A DNA stretch of 48,188 nucleotides from Acidobacteriaceae bacterium (GTDB taxonomy: Bacteria; Acidobacteriota; Terriglobia; Terriglobales; Acidobacteriaceae), in NCBI GenBank assembly GCA_003138975.1, contig PLHQ01000209.1:87022-135209 (forward strand), read 5' to 3'. Both the position numbers and the translations under genes were made by a program. Every line of letters begins with the position of its first letter. Position 1 is the first letter of the stretch. Positions 1 through 8,958 of the stretch are shown piece by piece. The notes under the pieces were generated by a model. That model did not search any database. It saw nothing but the letters and a program-made list of their open reading frames with translations, and was not told where the DNA came from.

Positions 1-230
1 TCACTCCGCGGACGCCCCGGAGAGCGCTTTTTGCTCGCCGGGTCACCGCACTTTCGATCATGAGACTTCTGGCGCATGATCTTACCCTATCATATAATCT
101 TATCGGAGCTTTAGAATCCAATACGGGCAGTATCGAATCTAAAGAAAAATCGATGGGTTCGTTTCGCATCCATGCAGGAACCCTTCTTCCTTATATTCGA
201 AACTTACATTTGAACTCTGGTGCCTAACCG
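1..230 (+). promoter_or_regulatory. Upstream region of the RND efflux operon
   Basis: This 230-base stretch has no complete gene. A perfect TATAAT hexamer lies at 93-98, but no convincing -35 hexamer is found 16-18 bases upstream, so it is only a possible promoter for the pump operon. A minus-strand frame opening at an ATG (61-59) runs off the left edge for 20 codons. It could be the start of a divergent gene, for example a regulator, but the fragment is too short to identify. No clear Shine-Dalgarno sequence precedes the ATG at 231. Confidence 0.3.
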
Positions 231-3200
231 ATGTGGATTGTTGCGTTAGCTCTAAGACGTCCCTATACCTTTATCGTGATGGCGCTCGTCATTATCATTC
301 TGACGCCGATCACGATTTTGCGGACACCCACGGACATCTTCCCGGATATCGATATTCCGGTGGTTTCGGTGGTTTGGTTCTACACGGGCATGTCGCCGCA
401 AGACATGGCCGACCGCATCGTGGCCAACTCCGAGCGTGGCATTACCACCACGGTCAATGATATCGAGCACATGGAGTCTCAGTCGGTTTATGGACTCGGC
501 ATCATCAAAGTGTTTTTTCGTCCTGGCACCAACGTGCAGGGCGCGATCGCTCAAATCACCGCGATTTGCCAGACTACGGTGCGCGGCCTGCCGCCAGGCA
601 CTACGCCGCCACTGATCATCTCTTACAGCGCTTCTACCACTCCTATCATTCAACTCGGGCTGAGCAGCAAAACTCTCCCGGAACAACAATTGTTCGACCT
701 TGGCCAGAACTTTCTGCGTACTTATCTGGCCACCGTGCAGGGAGCCGCCACCCCATACCCTTACGGCGGCAAGATCCGCCAGATTCAGGTGGACCTGGAC
801 TTGCCGAAGCTCCAGGCCTACGGCCTCCAGCCCAATGACATCGTTAACGCCGTCAACGCACAGAACATTATTCTTCCCACCGGCACCATCAAGATGGGCT
901 CGCTGGAATACAACGTAGAAATGAACGGAACGCCGCAGACTATCGCGGAATTGAACGATCTTCCGGTTAAAACGACCAACGGCTCCACGCTTTACATGCG
1001 CGACGTTGCCCACATCCGCGACGGTTTCGCACCGCAAACTAACATCGTGCGCCAGGACGGGAACCGCGGCGCTCTGATGTCGATCTACAAAAATGGCAAC
1101 GCCTCGACGCTGCAAATTGTTCAAGGAGTCAAGAACATTGTTGTACAGGCGGCACAGTCGTTGCCGCCCGCGCTGAAGATCACTTCTCTGTTTGACCAGT
1201 CTCTATTTGTGCGCGCATCGATTGAGGGTGTGCTGCGGGAGGGCTTGATCGCAGCCGCACTTACCGCTGTGATGATCCTCATTTTTCTCGGCGATTGGCG
1301 TCCAACGATCGTTATTTCCATTTCCATTCCGCTCTCCATCTTTGTCTCAATCATCCTTCTCGGAGCGATCGGACAGACCATCAACATCATGACGTTGGGA
1401 GGGCTGGCGCTGGCCGTTGGCATCCTGGTAGATGACGCCACGGTGGAAATCGAAAACATTGAGCGCAACCTGGCCATGGGCAAGGAAATGAAGCAGGCCA
1501 TCCTGGACGGAGCGCAACAAATTGCCGTGCCGGCCTTTGTCTCCACGCTCAGCATCTGCATCGTCTTTGTGCCCATGTTCTTTTTGACGGGCGTCGCAAA
1601 ATTCCTATTCGTGCCGCTGGCAGAGGCGGTTAGCTTCGCTATGCTGGCCAGTTATCTTCTATCGAGAACCCTCATTCCAACGTTGGTGATGTACATCATG
1701 CGCGGCCATGAGCATCGCGCCGACGCTCCGAAGTCGTTTCTGGGCAGGTTTCAGCGCGGCTTCGAACGCAAGTTCGAAGACTTCCGGCGCGGCTATGAGA
1801 GCTTGCTGGAAACCACCCTTGAACATCGCGGCATGTTCGTGATTTGCTTTCTAGCTTTTTGCCTGCTGTCGCTCGGGCTGTTTTTCTTTCTGGGAGAAGA
1901 CTTCTTCCCGCAAGTGGATGCCGGGCTGTTACGCCTGCATGTGAGGGCTCGTCCCGGTTTGCGTGTGGAGGAAACCGCCCGCCTCTGCGACGAAATTGAA
2001 GCCGTGCTGCGCCAGGAGATTCCCAAGGGCCAACTGCAAACGGTGCTCGATAACATCGGTCTGCCCAACTCGGGCATCAACCAATCCTATAGTTCGAACG
2101 GAACCATCGGCAGCAGCGATGCGGAAATTCTCATTGCACTCGACCCGGAGCATCATCCTCCCACCGCCGGGCTTACCAGGCAATTGCGGGAAGTGTTGCC
2201 GCAGCGCTTCCCTGGGGTGGAGTTCTTTTTCCAACCCGCCGACATCGTCACGCAGATTCTAAATTTTGGCCTGCCCGCGCCCATTGATGTGCAGGTCATC
2301 GGCACGGATATAGGAAGCAGTTATCTGATTGCGCAACAAATCGCCAATAAAATGCGGCACATTCCCGGCACTGCCGATGTACATGTGCAGCAGTTGCTTT
2401 CCCTGCCCACGCTGCATATGGACATTGAGCGCACGCGAGTCACGCAAGTTGGGCTCACGGCGCACGACGTAGCGCAAAGCGCGCTGGTTTCGCTGAGTGG
2501 CAGCTTCCAGACCGCGCCGAATTTCTGGCTCAACCCAAAGAACGAGGTTACGTATCAGATCGCGGTGCAGTCGCCGCAATATCGAATGACTAATCTGCGG
2601 GACCTGATGGACATTCCGGTCACTTCGCAGCAGGGCCCGCAACTCATGGGAAATCTGGTGCAGCTGTCTCCGGTGGCGCGGGCCGCTACGGTGAACCATT
2701 GGAACGTGGCGCCTGTAATCGATGTTTACGCCAGCACACAGGACCGCGATCTGGGTGCCGTGGCTGCGGATACGGACAAAGTTCTCAAGACCTTCGAGGG
2801 CCATCTGCCGCGCGGCACAAGCATTGTGGTGCGCGGTCAGGTAGCCACCATGCGCTCATCATTTTTCGGCCTGGGAGTAGGATTAGTTGGCGCGATTCTT
2901 CTGGTTTATTTGCTAATCGTCATCAATTTTCAGTCCTGGCTCGATCCTTTCATCATCATCACAGCGTTGCCGGGAGCGCTGGCGGGAATCTGCTGGTTCC
3001 TGTTGCTGACGCGTACTACGTTGAGCGTGCCCTCACTCACGGGCGCGGTCATGTGCATGGGTGTGGCCACCGCTAATTCCATCCTGATGGTAAGTTTTGC
3101 GCGAGAACAGATGGACGAAGGGATTCCCGCGGCAAAAGCTGCCGTGGCTGCAGGATATACCCGTATGCGTCCAGTGCTGATGACAGCACTGGCCATGATC

Positions 3201-3383
3201 ATCGGTATGGTGCCCATGGCCTTGGGATTTGGAGAAGGTGGCGAGCAGAACGCGCCGCTGGGCCGAGCCGTGATCGGCGGGCTGCTGTTTGCCACGGTTG
3301 CCACCTTATTTTTTGTGCCAAGCGTATTCGCCATTTTCCATGGTCGCCGTGAAGCGAAGCGGGCGCAAGCGGAACAGGTTTAG
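231..3383 (+). CDS. RND efflux transporter permease subunit (AcrB/HAE1-like)
   Basis: Inner-membrane pump subunit expected to use proton flow to export small molecules in a complex with the products of the next two genes. The 1,050-residue length fits the AcrB family. Membrane segments lie at about residues 8-28, in a block at about 335-490, at about 533-553, and in a block at about 877-1035, with two large periplasmic loops between them. The TM4 acidic pair of the proton relay is present (D401, D402 in GILVDDATVEIEN). The TM10 lysine of AcrB (K940) is replaced by alanine (A948 in GVATANSIL), so this belongs to an RND branch with a different relay. It is followed 25 bases later by the membrane fusion gene. 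The gene order permease, fusion protein, channel differs from acrA-acrB. The substrate cannot be told from sequence. Confidence 0.93.
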   Translation: MWIVALALRRPYTFIVMALVIIILTPITILRTPTDIFPDIDIPVVSVVWFYTGMSPQDMADRIVANSERGITTTVNDIEHMESQSVYGLGIIKVFFRPGTNVQGAIAQITAICQTTVRGLPPGTTPPLIISYSASTTPIIQLGLSSKTLPEQQLFDLGQNFLRTYLATVQGAATPYPYGGKIRQIQVDLDLPKLQAYGLQPNDIVNAVNAQNIILPTGTIKMGSLEYNVEMNGTPQTIAELNDLPVKTTNGSTLYMRDVAHIRDGFAPQTNIVRQDGNRGALMSIYKNGNASTLQIVQGVKNIVVQAAQSLPPALKITSLFDQSLFVRASIEGVLREGLIAAALTAVMILIFLGDWRPTIVISISIPLSIFVSIILLGAIGQTINIMTLGGLALAVGILVDDATVEIENIERNLAMGKEMKQAILDGAQQIAVPAFVSTLSICIVFVPMFFLTGVAKFLFVPLAEAVSFAMLASYLLSRTLIPTLVMYIMRGHEHRADAPKSFLGRFQRGFERKFEDFRRGYESLLETTLEHRGMFVICFLAFCLLSLGLFFFLGEDFFPQVDAGLLRLHVRARPGLRVEETARLCDEIEAVLRQEIPKGQLQTVLDNIGLPNSGINQSYSSNGTIGSSDAEILIALDPEHHPPTAGLTRQLREVLPQRFPGVEFFFQPADIVTQILNFGLPAPIDVQVIGTDIGSSYLIAQQIANKMRHIPGTADVHVQQLLSLPTLHMDIERTRVTQVGLTAHDVAQSALVSLSGSFQTAPNFWLNPKNEVTYQIAVQSPQYRMTNLRDLMDIPVTSQQGPQLMGNLVQLSPVARAATVNHWNVAPVIDVYASTQDRDLGAVAADTDKVLKTFEGHLPRGTSIVVRGQVATMRSSFFGLGVGLVGAILLVYLLIVINFQSWLDPFIIITALPGALAGICWFLLLTRTTLSVPSLTGAVMCMGVATANSILMVSFAREQMDEGIPAAKAAVAAGYTRMRPVLMTALAMIIGMVPMALGFGEGGEQNAPLGRAVIGGLLFATVATLFFVPSVFAIFHGRREAKRAQAEQV

Positions 3384-3408
3384 AGTTTTCGTGAGAATCG
3401 GAGTGAGC

Positions 3409-4803
3409 ATGAGTGCAGAAAGCAAGTCCAATTCAACGGCGGATGAACGGCGGCCCTCACCGGACCCCAGTGCTCAACCGTCACAGCACGACCAAGGCGG
3501 CGAAGAGCATCATGCTATAGGCGTTCAGGCTCAGCGTGACGAGGAGATCGAAGCGATCCGGCAGCATTCACGGCACCAGCCGCCGGGGATTCAAAGACCG
3601 CCAGACCTTCCGCCCGCACCGCCGCGCAAGGCTTTGACACTTATAGGAATATTGCTGCTGGTGCTGCTGGCGGCCGGTGGGCTCACAATGTTATCCCGGG
3701 TAAGTCACGAGCGAGCTCTGGCCAAGGAGACGGAGCGCGAGACGGTGCCAACCGTCGCCGTGGTAAATCCCATGTCGGAAAAACCCGACGAAGACTTGAT
3801 CCTGCCAGGTTCGTTACTGGCCTATGAAGAGTCTCCAATTTACGCCCGCACCAGCGGCTACCTGGTGCGCTGGTACAGAGACATTGGCAGCCGCGTAACG
3901 AAAGGCGAGTTGCTGGCGAAGATCGACACTCCAGAGGTCGATCAGGAGTTGAACCAGACCCGCGCCACGCGCCAGCAGATTGTCGCACAAATGGAGCTGG
4001 CGAAGATCAGCGCCGACCGCTGGGAGAACCTGCGCCAGACCGACTCCGTTTCCGCGCAAGAAGCCGACCAGCAAACGAGCGGTTACAAGCAGGCTCAGGC
4101 AAACCTGGCCGCCGCCGACGCCAACGTGCGCCGCCTCGAACAGCTTGAAGGATTCAAAGAGGTCTACGCGCCGTTCTCCGGCGTGCTCACCCGCCGCAAC
4201 GTGGATCCGGGTGCGCTCATCAACGCTGGCGCGGGCGCCGCCGGGCGAGAGTTATTTGACCTTGCACGCGTCGATCCACTGCGGGTTTACACCAGCGTTC
4301 CGCAGGCTTACGCACCCTATATAAAAGTCGGCGCCAAAACTGCTGTCACTTTGCAAGAATTCCCCGGTCAAAAGTTCGTCGCGATAGTAGCGCGAACAGC
4401 AGAGGCGATTGACCCCACCACACGCACGTTGCTCACCGAAGTGGATGTACCGAACAAGGATGGTCGCTTGCTGCCCGGCTCATTCGGCGAAGTGCACTTC
4501 GCCGTCGGCTCTGGCGTGAACAAAGTTACGATTCCGGTGAACACAATGTTATTCCGCGCCGAGGGTCCGCGCGTCGCGGTCGTCGGTCCCGACGGCAGGG
4601 TGCGGTTGCGCCCCATCAACATCGGACGCGACTACGGCACCACCTTGGAGATTCTCGGCGGCGTCTCCCCGACGGACCAAATCGTCGTGAACCCAGCGGA
4701 CTCGCTGGAAGAGGGACAGCAGGTAAACGTGGCGCAACCCCCACCGGCCCAGCAGCAGCCTGGTCAAACGACGCAAGGCCAACAGAAAGGCGGGGCATCG
4801 TGA
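3409..4803 (+). CDS. RND efflux periplasmic adaptor subunit (HlyD/AcrA family membrane fusion protein)
   Basis: Periplasmic adaptor that links the RND permease to the outer-membrane channel. The frame is open from 3289, but the ATG at 3409 is preferred: it lies after the permease stop and has a GGAG six bases upstream. The 464-residue product has an unusually long hydrophilic, Pro/His-rich N-terminus of about 75 residues, then one membrane anchor (about 76-95), instead of the lipoprotein signal common in AcrA. Lipoyl-like segments (ESPIYARTSGYLVRWYRDIG and YAPFSGVLTRRNVDPGALI) flank a short coiled-coil hairpin rich in Gln and Ala, and a beta-barrel domain follows. The C-terminus is a Gln/Pro-rich tail. 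The stop overlaps the next start (GTGA), which indicates translational coupling. Confidence 0.9.
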   Translation: MSAESKSNSTADERRPSPDPSAQPSQHDQGGEEHHAIGVQAQRDEEIEAIRQHSRHQPPGIQRPPDLPPAPPRKALTLIGILLLVLLAAGGLTMLSRVSHERALAKETERETVPTVAVVNPMSEKPDEDLILPGSLLAYEESPIYARTSGYLVRWYRDIGSRVTKGELLAKIDTPEVDQELNQTRATRQQIVAQMELAKISADRWENLRQTDSVSAQEADQQTSGYKQAQANLAAADANVRRLEQLEGFKEVYAPFSGVLTRRNVDPGALINAGAGAAGRELFDLARVDPLRVYTSVPQAYAPYIKVGAKTAVTLQEFPGQKFVAIVARTAEAIDPTTRTLLTEVDVPNKDGRLLPGSFGEVHFAVGSGVNKVTIPVNTMLFRAEGPRVAVVGPDGRVRLRPINIGRDYGTTLEILGGVSPTDQIVVNPADSLEEGQQVNVAQPPPAQQQPGQTTQGQQKGGAS

Positions 4804-6299
4804 AGCGAGCCGTATTCGCGGCCGTTCTTGTTCTATTGGCGTTAGCGGCGGGATGCACCGTCGGTCCGCGTTACCGCCGTCCTGCGGCTCCAGCCCCAGC
4901 GCCGGATGCGTGGAAGACACAACCACCGTGGCAGCAGGCCGCGCCCAAGGACGCGATCCCAAAAGGCGAGTGGTGGAAGATCTTCAACGATAGCGCGCTC
5001 GATGCCTACGAACAGCAGTTGCTGCAAGCCAACCAGTCTCTGTTCGCCGCGCGCGACCGGTTAGATCAGGCTCGCTCGCTGGCGCGCGTAGCCACTGCCG
5101 ATTTCTTCCCACAGCTATCAGCGGATCCCTCCGCGGTGCGGGAGCGGGGTTCCGGCAATCGTCCGCTGAATGGTGAGCTGCCGACCATCGTGAACGGCGT
5201 GCCGCAACCCGTCCCTCCTTACACGCAGAGTGTCTATACGGTTCCGTTCTCTCTCAGTTATGAAGCCGATCTCTTTGGACGCGTGCGGCGTAACGTGGAA
5301 GCGGCCAACGCTTCCCTTCAGTCCACGGCGGCGGATCTTCAAAACGTACAGTTGGTGCTGACCGCCGAACTTGCCGCGGACTACTTTTCTTTGCGGGAAT
5401 TGGACGCCGAGTTTCAGGTAGTGCAGGAGTCCGTGGGCTATCAACGCAAGGGCCTGGATCTTGTGAACAGCCGTCACAATGGCGGCATTGCCAGCGGACT
5501 CGAAGTGGCGCAGCAAGCCGCTCTGCTCGATTCAACGCTATCGCAGCTGGCACTGGTGCAACAGACGCGAGCTCAATATGAACACGCCATTGCGGTATTG
5601 CTGGGACAGTCGGCCTCTGCTCTCACCGTGCCGGTTGCGCCGTTGCAGGCTACACCCCCGCCAGTCCCGCTCGGTGTGCCTTCGGATGTCTTGCAGCGCC
5701 GGCCCGATATTTCTACTGCCGAGCGTCAAATGGCTTACCAGAATGCGCAGGTGGGCATCGCGCGGGCAGCCTTCTATCCCAACATTACCCTTAGCGGTTC
5801 TGGAGGATGGCAGAGCATTGAGCTCGCCCCGCTTTTGAACGCGCCCAGTCTGTTCTGGTCGCTCGGTGTGGACGCTTTGCAGCCCATTTTCGAGGGAGGA
5901 CGCAACCGCGCCAATCTGGCAGCTGCCCGCGCCGCGTATGACCAGTCTGTAGCAAACTACCGCCAGTCCGTGCTGACTGCGTTCCAGCAAGTTGAGGACG
6001 GCATCAGCAACCTGAGCACGCTTTCGCAAGCTCTCTCCACTCAAGGTGCGGCAGTCGAGGATGCGCGCCGGGCTCTTGCAATCGCCAACAATCGCTACAT
6101 CGGCGGAGTCACTAGTTACCTCGACGTCATCACTGCCCAGACTACTCTGCTGAGCAGCGAGCGGCTGGAGACGCAGTTACTCGGCCAGCAGATGGTCAGC
6201 TCTGTCTATCTGGTGAAGGCTCTTGGCGGTGGGTGGGACGCCAGCGAAATCAAAGACCAGCAAGTCCATCCGCAAGCGATTCAGGCGGTGCAGCCTTGA
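4800..6299 (+). CDS. Outer-membrane efflux channel lipoprotein (NodT/OprM family)
   Basis: Outer-membrane channel completing the tripartite pump. It starts at a GTG that overlaps the adaptor stop by four bases. The 499-residue product opens with a lipoprotein signal whose lipobox is LAAGC (Cys19 or so), followed by the TVGPRYRRP stretch typical of NodT-family channels. Two outer-membrane efflux repeats follow: the first contains FSLSYEADLFGRVRR and the second FWSLGVDALQPIFEGGRNRA, each with long Gln/Ala-rich helices. The motif RRPDIS in the middle is also typical of the family. It ends the operon. The downstream sequence has a short tandem direct repeat (GAGTCTTAAC, twice) and no strong terminator. 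Confidence 0.93.
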   Translation: MKRAVFAAVLVLLALAAGCTVGPRYRRPAAPAPAPDAWKTQPPWQQAAPKDAIPKGEWWKIFNDSALDAYEQQLLQANQSLFAARDRLDQARSLARVATADFFPQLSADPSAVRERGSGNRPLNGELPTIVNGVPQPVPPYTQSVYTVPFSLSYEADLFGRVRRNVEAANASLQSTAADLQNVQLVLTAELAADYFSLRELDAEFQVVQESVGYQRKGLDLVNSRHNGGIASGLEVAQQAALLDSTLSQLALVQQTRAQYEHAIAVLLGQSASALTVPVAPLQATPPPVPLGVPSDVLQRRPDISTAERQMAYQNAQVGIARAAFYPNITLSGSGGWQSIELAPLLNAPSLFWSLGVDALQPIFEGGRNRANLAAARAAYDQSVANYRQSVLTAFQQVEDGISNLSTLSQALSTQGAAVEDARRALAIANNRYIGGVTSYLDVITAQTTLLSSERLETQLLGQQMVSSVYLVKALGGGWDASEIKDQQVHPQAIQAVQP

Positions 6300-6323
6300 G
6301 TCTTAACCTTGAGTCTTAACTAG

Positions 6324-6352
6324 TTGACAAATAGCCTGCACAAGCCTAGCAT
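6324..6352 (+). promoter_or_regulatory. Sigma-70-like promoter for the 67-residue gene
   Basis: A perfect TTGACA at 6324-6329 is followed by a 17-base spacer and TAGCAT at 6347-6352. The next start codon on this strand is at 6534, so a transcript from here would have a leader of about 175 bases. This is pattern matching only. Confidence 0.45.
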
Positions 6353-6533
6353 CGAAGTTGAGCCCTTATCTCCTCTTAATTCTTTCAGCTATTCGGAAGT
6401 AAGACCGGTCCTATCTTATCTTTATCGCACTCAGCGAGTTTCTGAGGGGGAACGACGCTATCTCGATCTTAACCTCGGGATATTTTGGCCTTGTCCCGTT
6501 GCCTGTTTTGCGCTTGAACCAAAAAGGGAGCCC

Positions 6534-6737
6534 ATGAAAAACACAAAGTTTCTCGTAAAAGTAAATCGCGGCGGCGCGCGTGCCGCCGAATACGTACTGC
6601 GAATCGACCGTAGCCCCATCCAGACCACAACCAACAAGAAACTCGCATTGGCTATGGGAAGATTCACGGCGGAAGATGCCGTCAAATCGATGCAGAATTC
6701 CCGCTGCACCCCGGAGTTGATCTCGGTATTTGTTTAA
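6534..6737 (+). CDS. Small hypothetical protein, 67 residues
   Basis: Not recognised as a named family. The ATG at 6534 is chosen over the upstream in-frame start because AAAAAGGGAG, a good ribosome binding site, sits just before it. The product is basic (many Lys/Arg) and soluble, beginning MKNTKFLVKVNRGGARAAEY and ending in a hydrophobic LISVFV. It contains the segment GRFTAEDAVKSMQNSR, which looks helical. No signal peptide, membrane segment or cysteine pair is seen; there is one Cys. A promoter-like sequence lies about 180 bases upstream and a hairpin follows the stop, so it looks like an independent transcription unit between the efflux operon and the convergent sugar transporter. Confidence 0.6.
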   Translation: MKNTKFLVKVNRGGARAAEYVLRIDRSPIQTTTNKKLALAMGRFTAEDAVKSMQNSRCTPELISVFV

Positions 6738-6763
6738 CGTTTGGGCTTCGCTTTTTCGGATCT

Positions 6764-6780
6764 CGGCTCAACTCGAGCCG
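6764..6780. terminator. Hairpin between convergent genes
   Basis: CGGCTC at 6764-6769 and GAGCCG at 6775-6780 form a 6-bp stem with a 5-base loop between two convergent stop codons (6737 and 6816). There is no clear T-run after it on either strand. Confidence 0.35.
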
Positions 6781-6815
6781 GCATCTATTCCAAACTTGCT
6801 CCCGGACTAGTCCAG

Positions 6816-8342
6816 CTAGCTTCGGGCGTGGCGTTGGCTATTGGGCTTCGAACCACTCAGCGCGAAAAACAGAATATAGAGATAACAGATCACAGGAAGA
6901 AAGAAGGCGTGGTGAATCCCGATCCGGTCGGCTATCGCTCCTTGCGCCAGCGGAATAATTGCTCCTCCAACTATCGCCATAATCATGATTCCGGACCCGT
7001 CCCCCGTGAGCGGGCCAAGTTCCGCTACACCCAGGGTGAAAATGCTCGGGAACATGATGGAGTTGAAGAAGCCAACCAGGATGATGCTCCACATGGCAAC
7101 TTGGCCGGTGCTTAACATTGAGATCGCGACAAGGATACTGGTGGAAACTGCAAAGGCTCCGAGCAGGAGACCCGTTCCTACGGTCACGCGTCCGCCACGA
7201 AGAACGGCAGCGATTGTGGCGATAGCGGCGACGACCGCAACCAGCGCGAACAGGGGCCTCGCCGTAACCAAGACCCACACAATCTTCCAAATGAAAGCTA
7301 GGAATCCGCTTTGGCCGCCTTCAACGAGATGCCCACTGATCAAATATGAGATCACAACCAACGTAGCTGCAACGGCTGCAACCAGACCCATGTAAGCCGC
7401 CTTCGCCCCGCCCAAGAGGGCTGACCCAATGAAACGACCGATCATCGCCCCACCCCAATAAAAGGCGACAAAACTGGCCGCGACTTTCTCCGCCAATCCT
7501 CCAATTTCTGGTTGGCCAAAATAATTCACCAGAAAACTCCCGATCGCAACCTCTGCGCCGACGTATAGAAAGATACCGATCGCGCCAAAAATTAAGTTAG
7601 GGTGCCTCCAGATAGAGTCGTTCACTTTTTCGCCGATCTGGTGCTGAGCGTGGGGAATTTTCGGCAACTTGAAACTACCTATGGCCACTGCCAGAACGAC
7701 CAGCGCGATACCCAAACCCACATAGGGCGTCTTGACGGTGGCCGCTTCGTGCAAGCGATAGGCCTGCAGGGCTTCGGGCGCCAGCGCCCGTATCTCTTCC
7801 ATGGTCTTTGGCGCTGTACTCAGAATCAGAAAACCGCCGAAGAAAGGAGCGAGGAAGGTTCCCAGGGAGTTGAACGCCTGTGTGAGGTTCAGGCGGCTCG
7901 ACGCCGTCTCGGGTTTACCCAGGACGGTCACATAGGGGTTAGCCGCCACCTGAAGGCAGGTGATGCCGGCAGCAAGCACAATTAGTGCGACCAGGAACAA
8001 CGGGAACGACGGGACGCTGGCGGCGGGCACAAACAGGAAGGCACCCAGACCCATGGTAACCAAACCCACGACCATCGAGCGCTGATAGCCAATCCAGTCA
8101 ATAATCTCAGCCGAAGGTATGGAGAAAAGAAAATATGCTCCAAAGAAGGCAAACTGAATGAGCATGATCTCTTTGTAATTCAGGTCGAAAATCGGCTTCA
8201 GGTGAGGGACCAAAATGTCATTGAGACAAGTCAGAAAGCCCCACATGAAAAACAACGTGGTCACGACTGCCAGCGGTCCCGTATAGGACGATGGCGTGTC
8301 AGGAGAAATTGCGGTAGAACGGCTCGGTGTTGCGATTGACAT
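6816..8342 (-). CDS. Sugar MFS transporter, FucP family
   Basis: Proton-coupled sugar importer of the major facilitator superfamily. The frame opens at 8387, but the ATG at 8342 is preferred because the family begins about 30 residues before the first helix; this gives 508 residues. Strong FucP/GluP features are LFFMWGFLTCLNDILVPHLK in TM1, QFAFFGAYFLFSIPSAEIID in TM2, and AANPYVTVLGKPETASSRLN after TM4, where the family carries its sugar-binding Asn. About 12 hydrophobic segments are visible, with an unusually long insert of extra hydrophobic helices around residues 330-400. It lies 88 bases after the arg operon on the same strand and could be read with it. The exact sugar (fucose, glucose or galactose) cannot be told. 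Confidence 0.88.
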   Translation of the reverse strand: MSIATPSRSTAISPDTPSSYTGPLAVVTTLFFMWGFLTCLNDILVPHLKPIFDLNYKEIMLIQFAFFGAYFLFSIPSAEIIDWIGYQRSMVVGLVTMGLGAFLFVPAASVPSFPLFLVALIVLAAGITCLQVAANPYVTVLGKPETASSRLNLTQAFNSLGTFLAPFFGGFLILSTAPKTMEEIRALAPEALQAYRLHEAATVKTPYVGLGIALVVLAVAIGSFKLPKIPHAQHQIGEKVNDSIWRHPNLIFGAIGIFLYVGAEVAIGSFLVNYFGQPEIGGLAEKVAASFVAFYWGGAMIGRFIGSALLGGAKAAYMGLVAAVAATLVVISYLISGHLVEGGQSGFLAFIWKIVWVLVTARPLFALVAVVAAIATIAAVLRGGRVTVGTGLLLGAFAVSTSILVAISMLSTGQVAMWSIILVGFFNSIMFPSIFTLGVAELGPLTGDGSGIMIMAIVGGAIIPLAQGAIADRIGIHHAFFLPVICYLYILFFALSGSKPNSQRHARS

Positions 8343-8430
8343 AGTTATGGCTTCCGCTCGGCATGATAGCACTGGAAGCCGCGACAAAGCATTTCTCTGA
8401 GCCGAAATTCTGATCGATCTTCCCTGCGAA

Positions 8431-8958
8431 TCACACCGCGTTGCCGGATAGGTCCTGGAGCTTTACCAGCCAGTTTGCGGGTTCGGGCAGAATTGCGAAC
8501 GTTGGAAGTTTGCCGCGCACCATCGCGACTTCGTCGCAGCGATGAAATCTGGGACAGACGTGGCAATCTTTGTAAATTTTGTCGGGAAGGTCCTCTCGTT
8601 GCGCGATCTGGAATCCCTGGCGCGCAAAAAATTCTGGAGACCGCGTGAACAGGCAGATGCAATCCACACGGTGGCGTTTTGCTTCGGCCATCAAAGCCTT
8701 CATCAGTCGACTGCCCCCGCCCTGGCCTTGTACCTGAGGCCCAACCGTGATCGAACGAATCTCGGCCAGGTGCGTGCCGTAAAGATGCAGCGCGCCGCAC
8801 CCGATGATGCGGCCTTCATTTTCCAGAACGACAAAGTCTCTAACGTTCTCGCAAATCTCCGCCAGCGTGCGGGGCAGCAGAGTGCCGTCCCCGGAATAGG
8901 CGCAAATCAGTTCGTGGATGTGCTCCGCATCCGGCAAAATGGCTTTACGCGTGCGCAT
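8431..8958 (-). CDS. argA: Short-form N-acetylglutamate synthase (GNAT family, ArgA-type)
   Basis: Transfers an acetyl group from acetyl-CoA to glutamate, the first step of arginine synthesis. The frame is open from 9045, but the ATG at 8958 has a very strong ribosome binding site (GAGGAGGT) just upstream and gives 175 residues, the size of stand-alone short NAGS such as that of mycobacteria. The acetyl-CoA loop is seen in VGPQVQGQGGG. The family-specific stretch from RSPEFFARQGF through LPDKIYKDCHVCPRFHRCDE, with its three Cys, matches the short NAGS/ArgA GNAT domain. It lacks the kinase-like domain of classical ArgA. It overlaps the end of argH by 14 bases, so it is the last gene of the arginine operon. 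Confidence 0.88.
   Translation of the reverse strand: MRTRKAILPDAEHIHELICAYSGDGTLLPRTLAEICENVRDFVVLENEGRIIGCGALHLYGTHLAEIRSITVGPQVQGQGGGSRLMKALMAEAKRHRVDCICLFTRSPEFFARQGFQIAQREDLPDKIYKDCHVCPRFHRCDEVAMVRGKLPTFAILPEPANWLVKLQDLSGNAV

Noticed and set aside
1-61. Minus-strand open frame at the left edge, 20 codons from an ATG
   Set aside because: Too short and not similar to anything I can name; could be a regulator start but cannot be supported.
252-1124. 290-codon open frame on the minus strand inside the RND gene
   Set aside because: It is antisense to a well-conserved permease, has no ribosome binding site or known domain, and its composition follows the codon pattern of the plus-strand gene.
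7775-7790. CGGGCG/CGCCCG hairpin inside the sugar transporter gene
   Set aside because: It has the same stem style as the REP-like copies but no GTGG head, and the encoded peptide fits the protein without an insertion.
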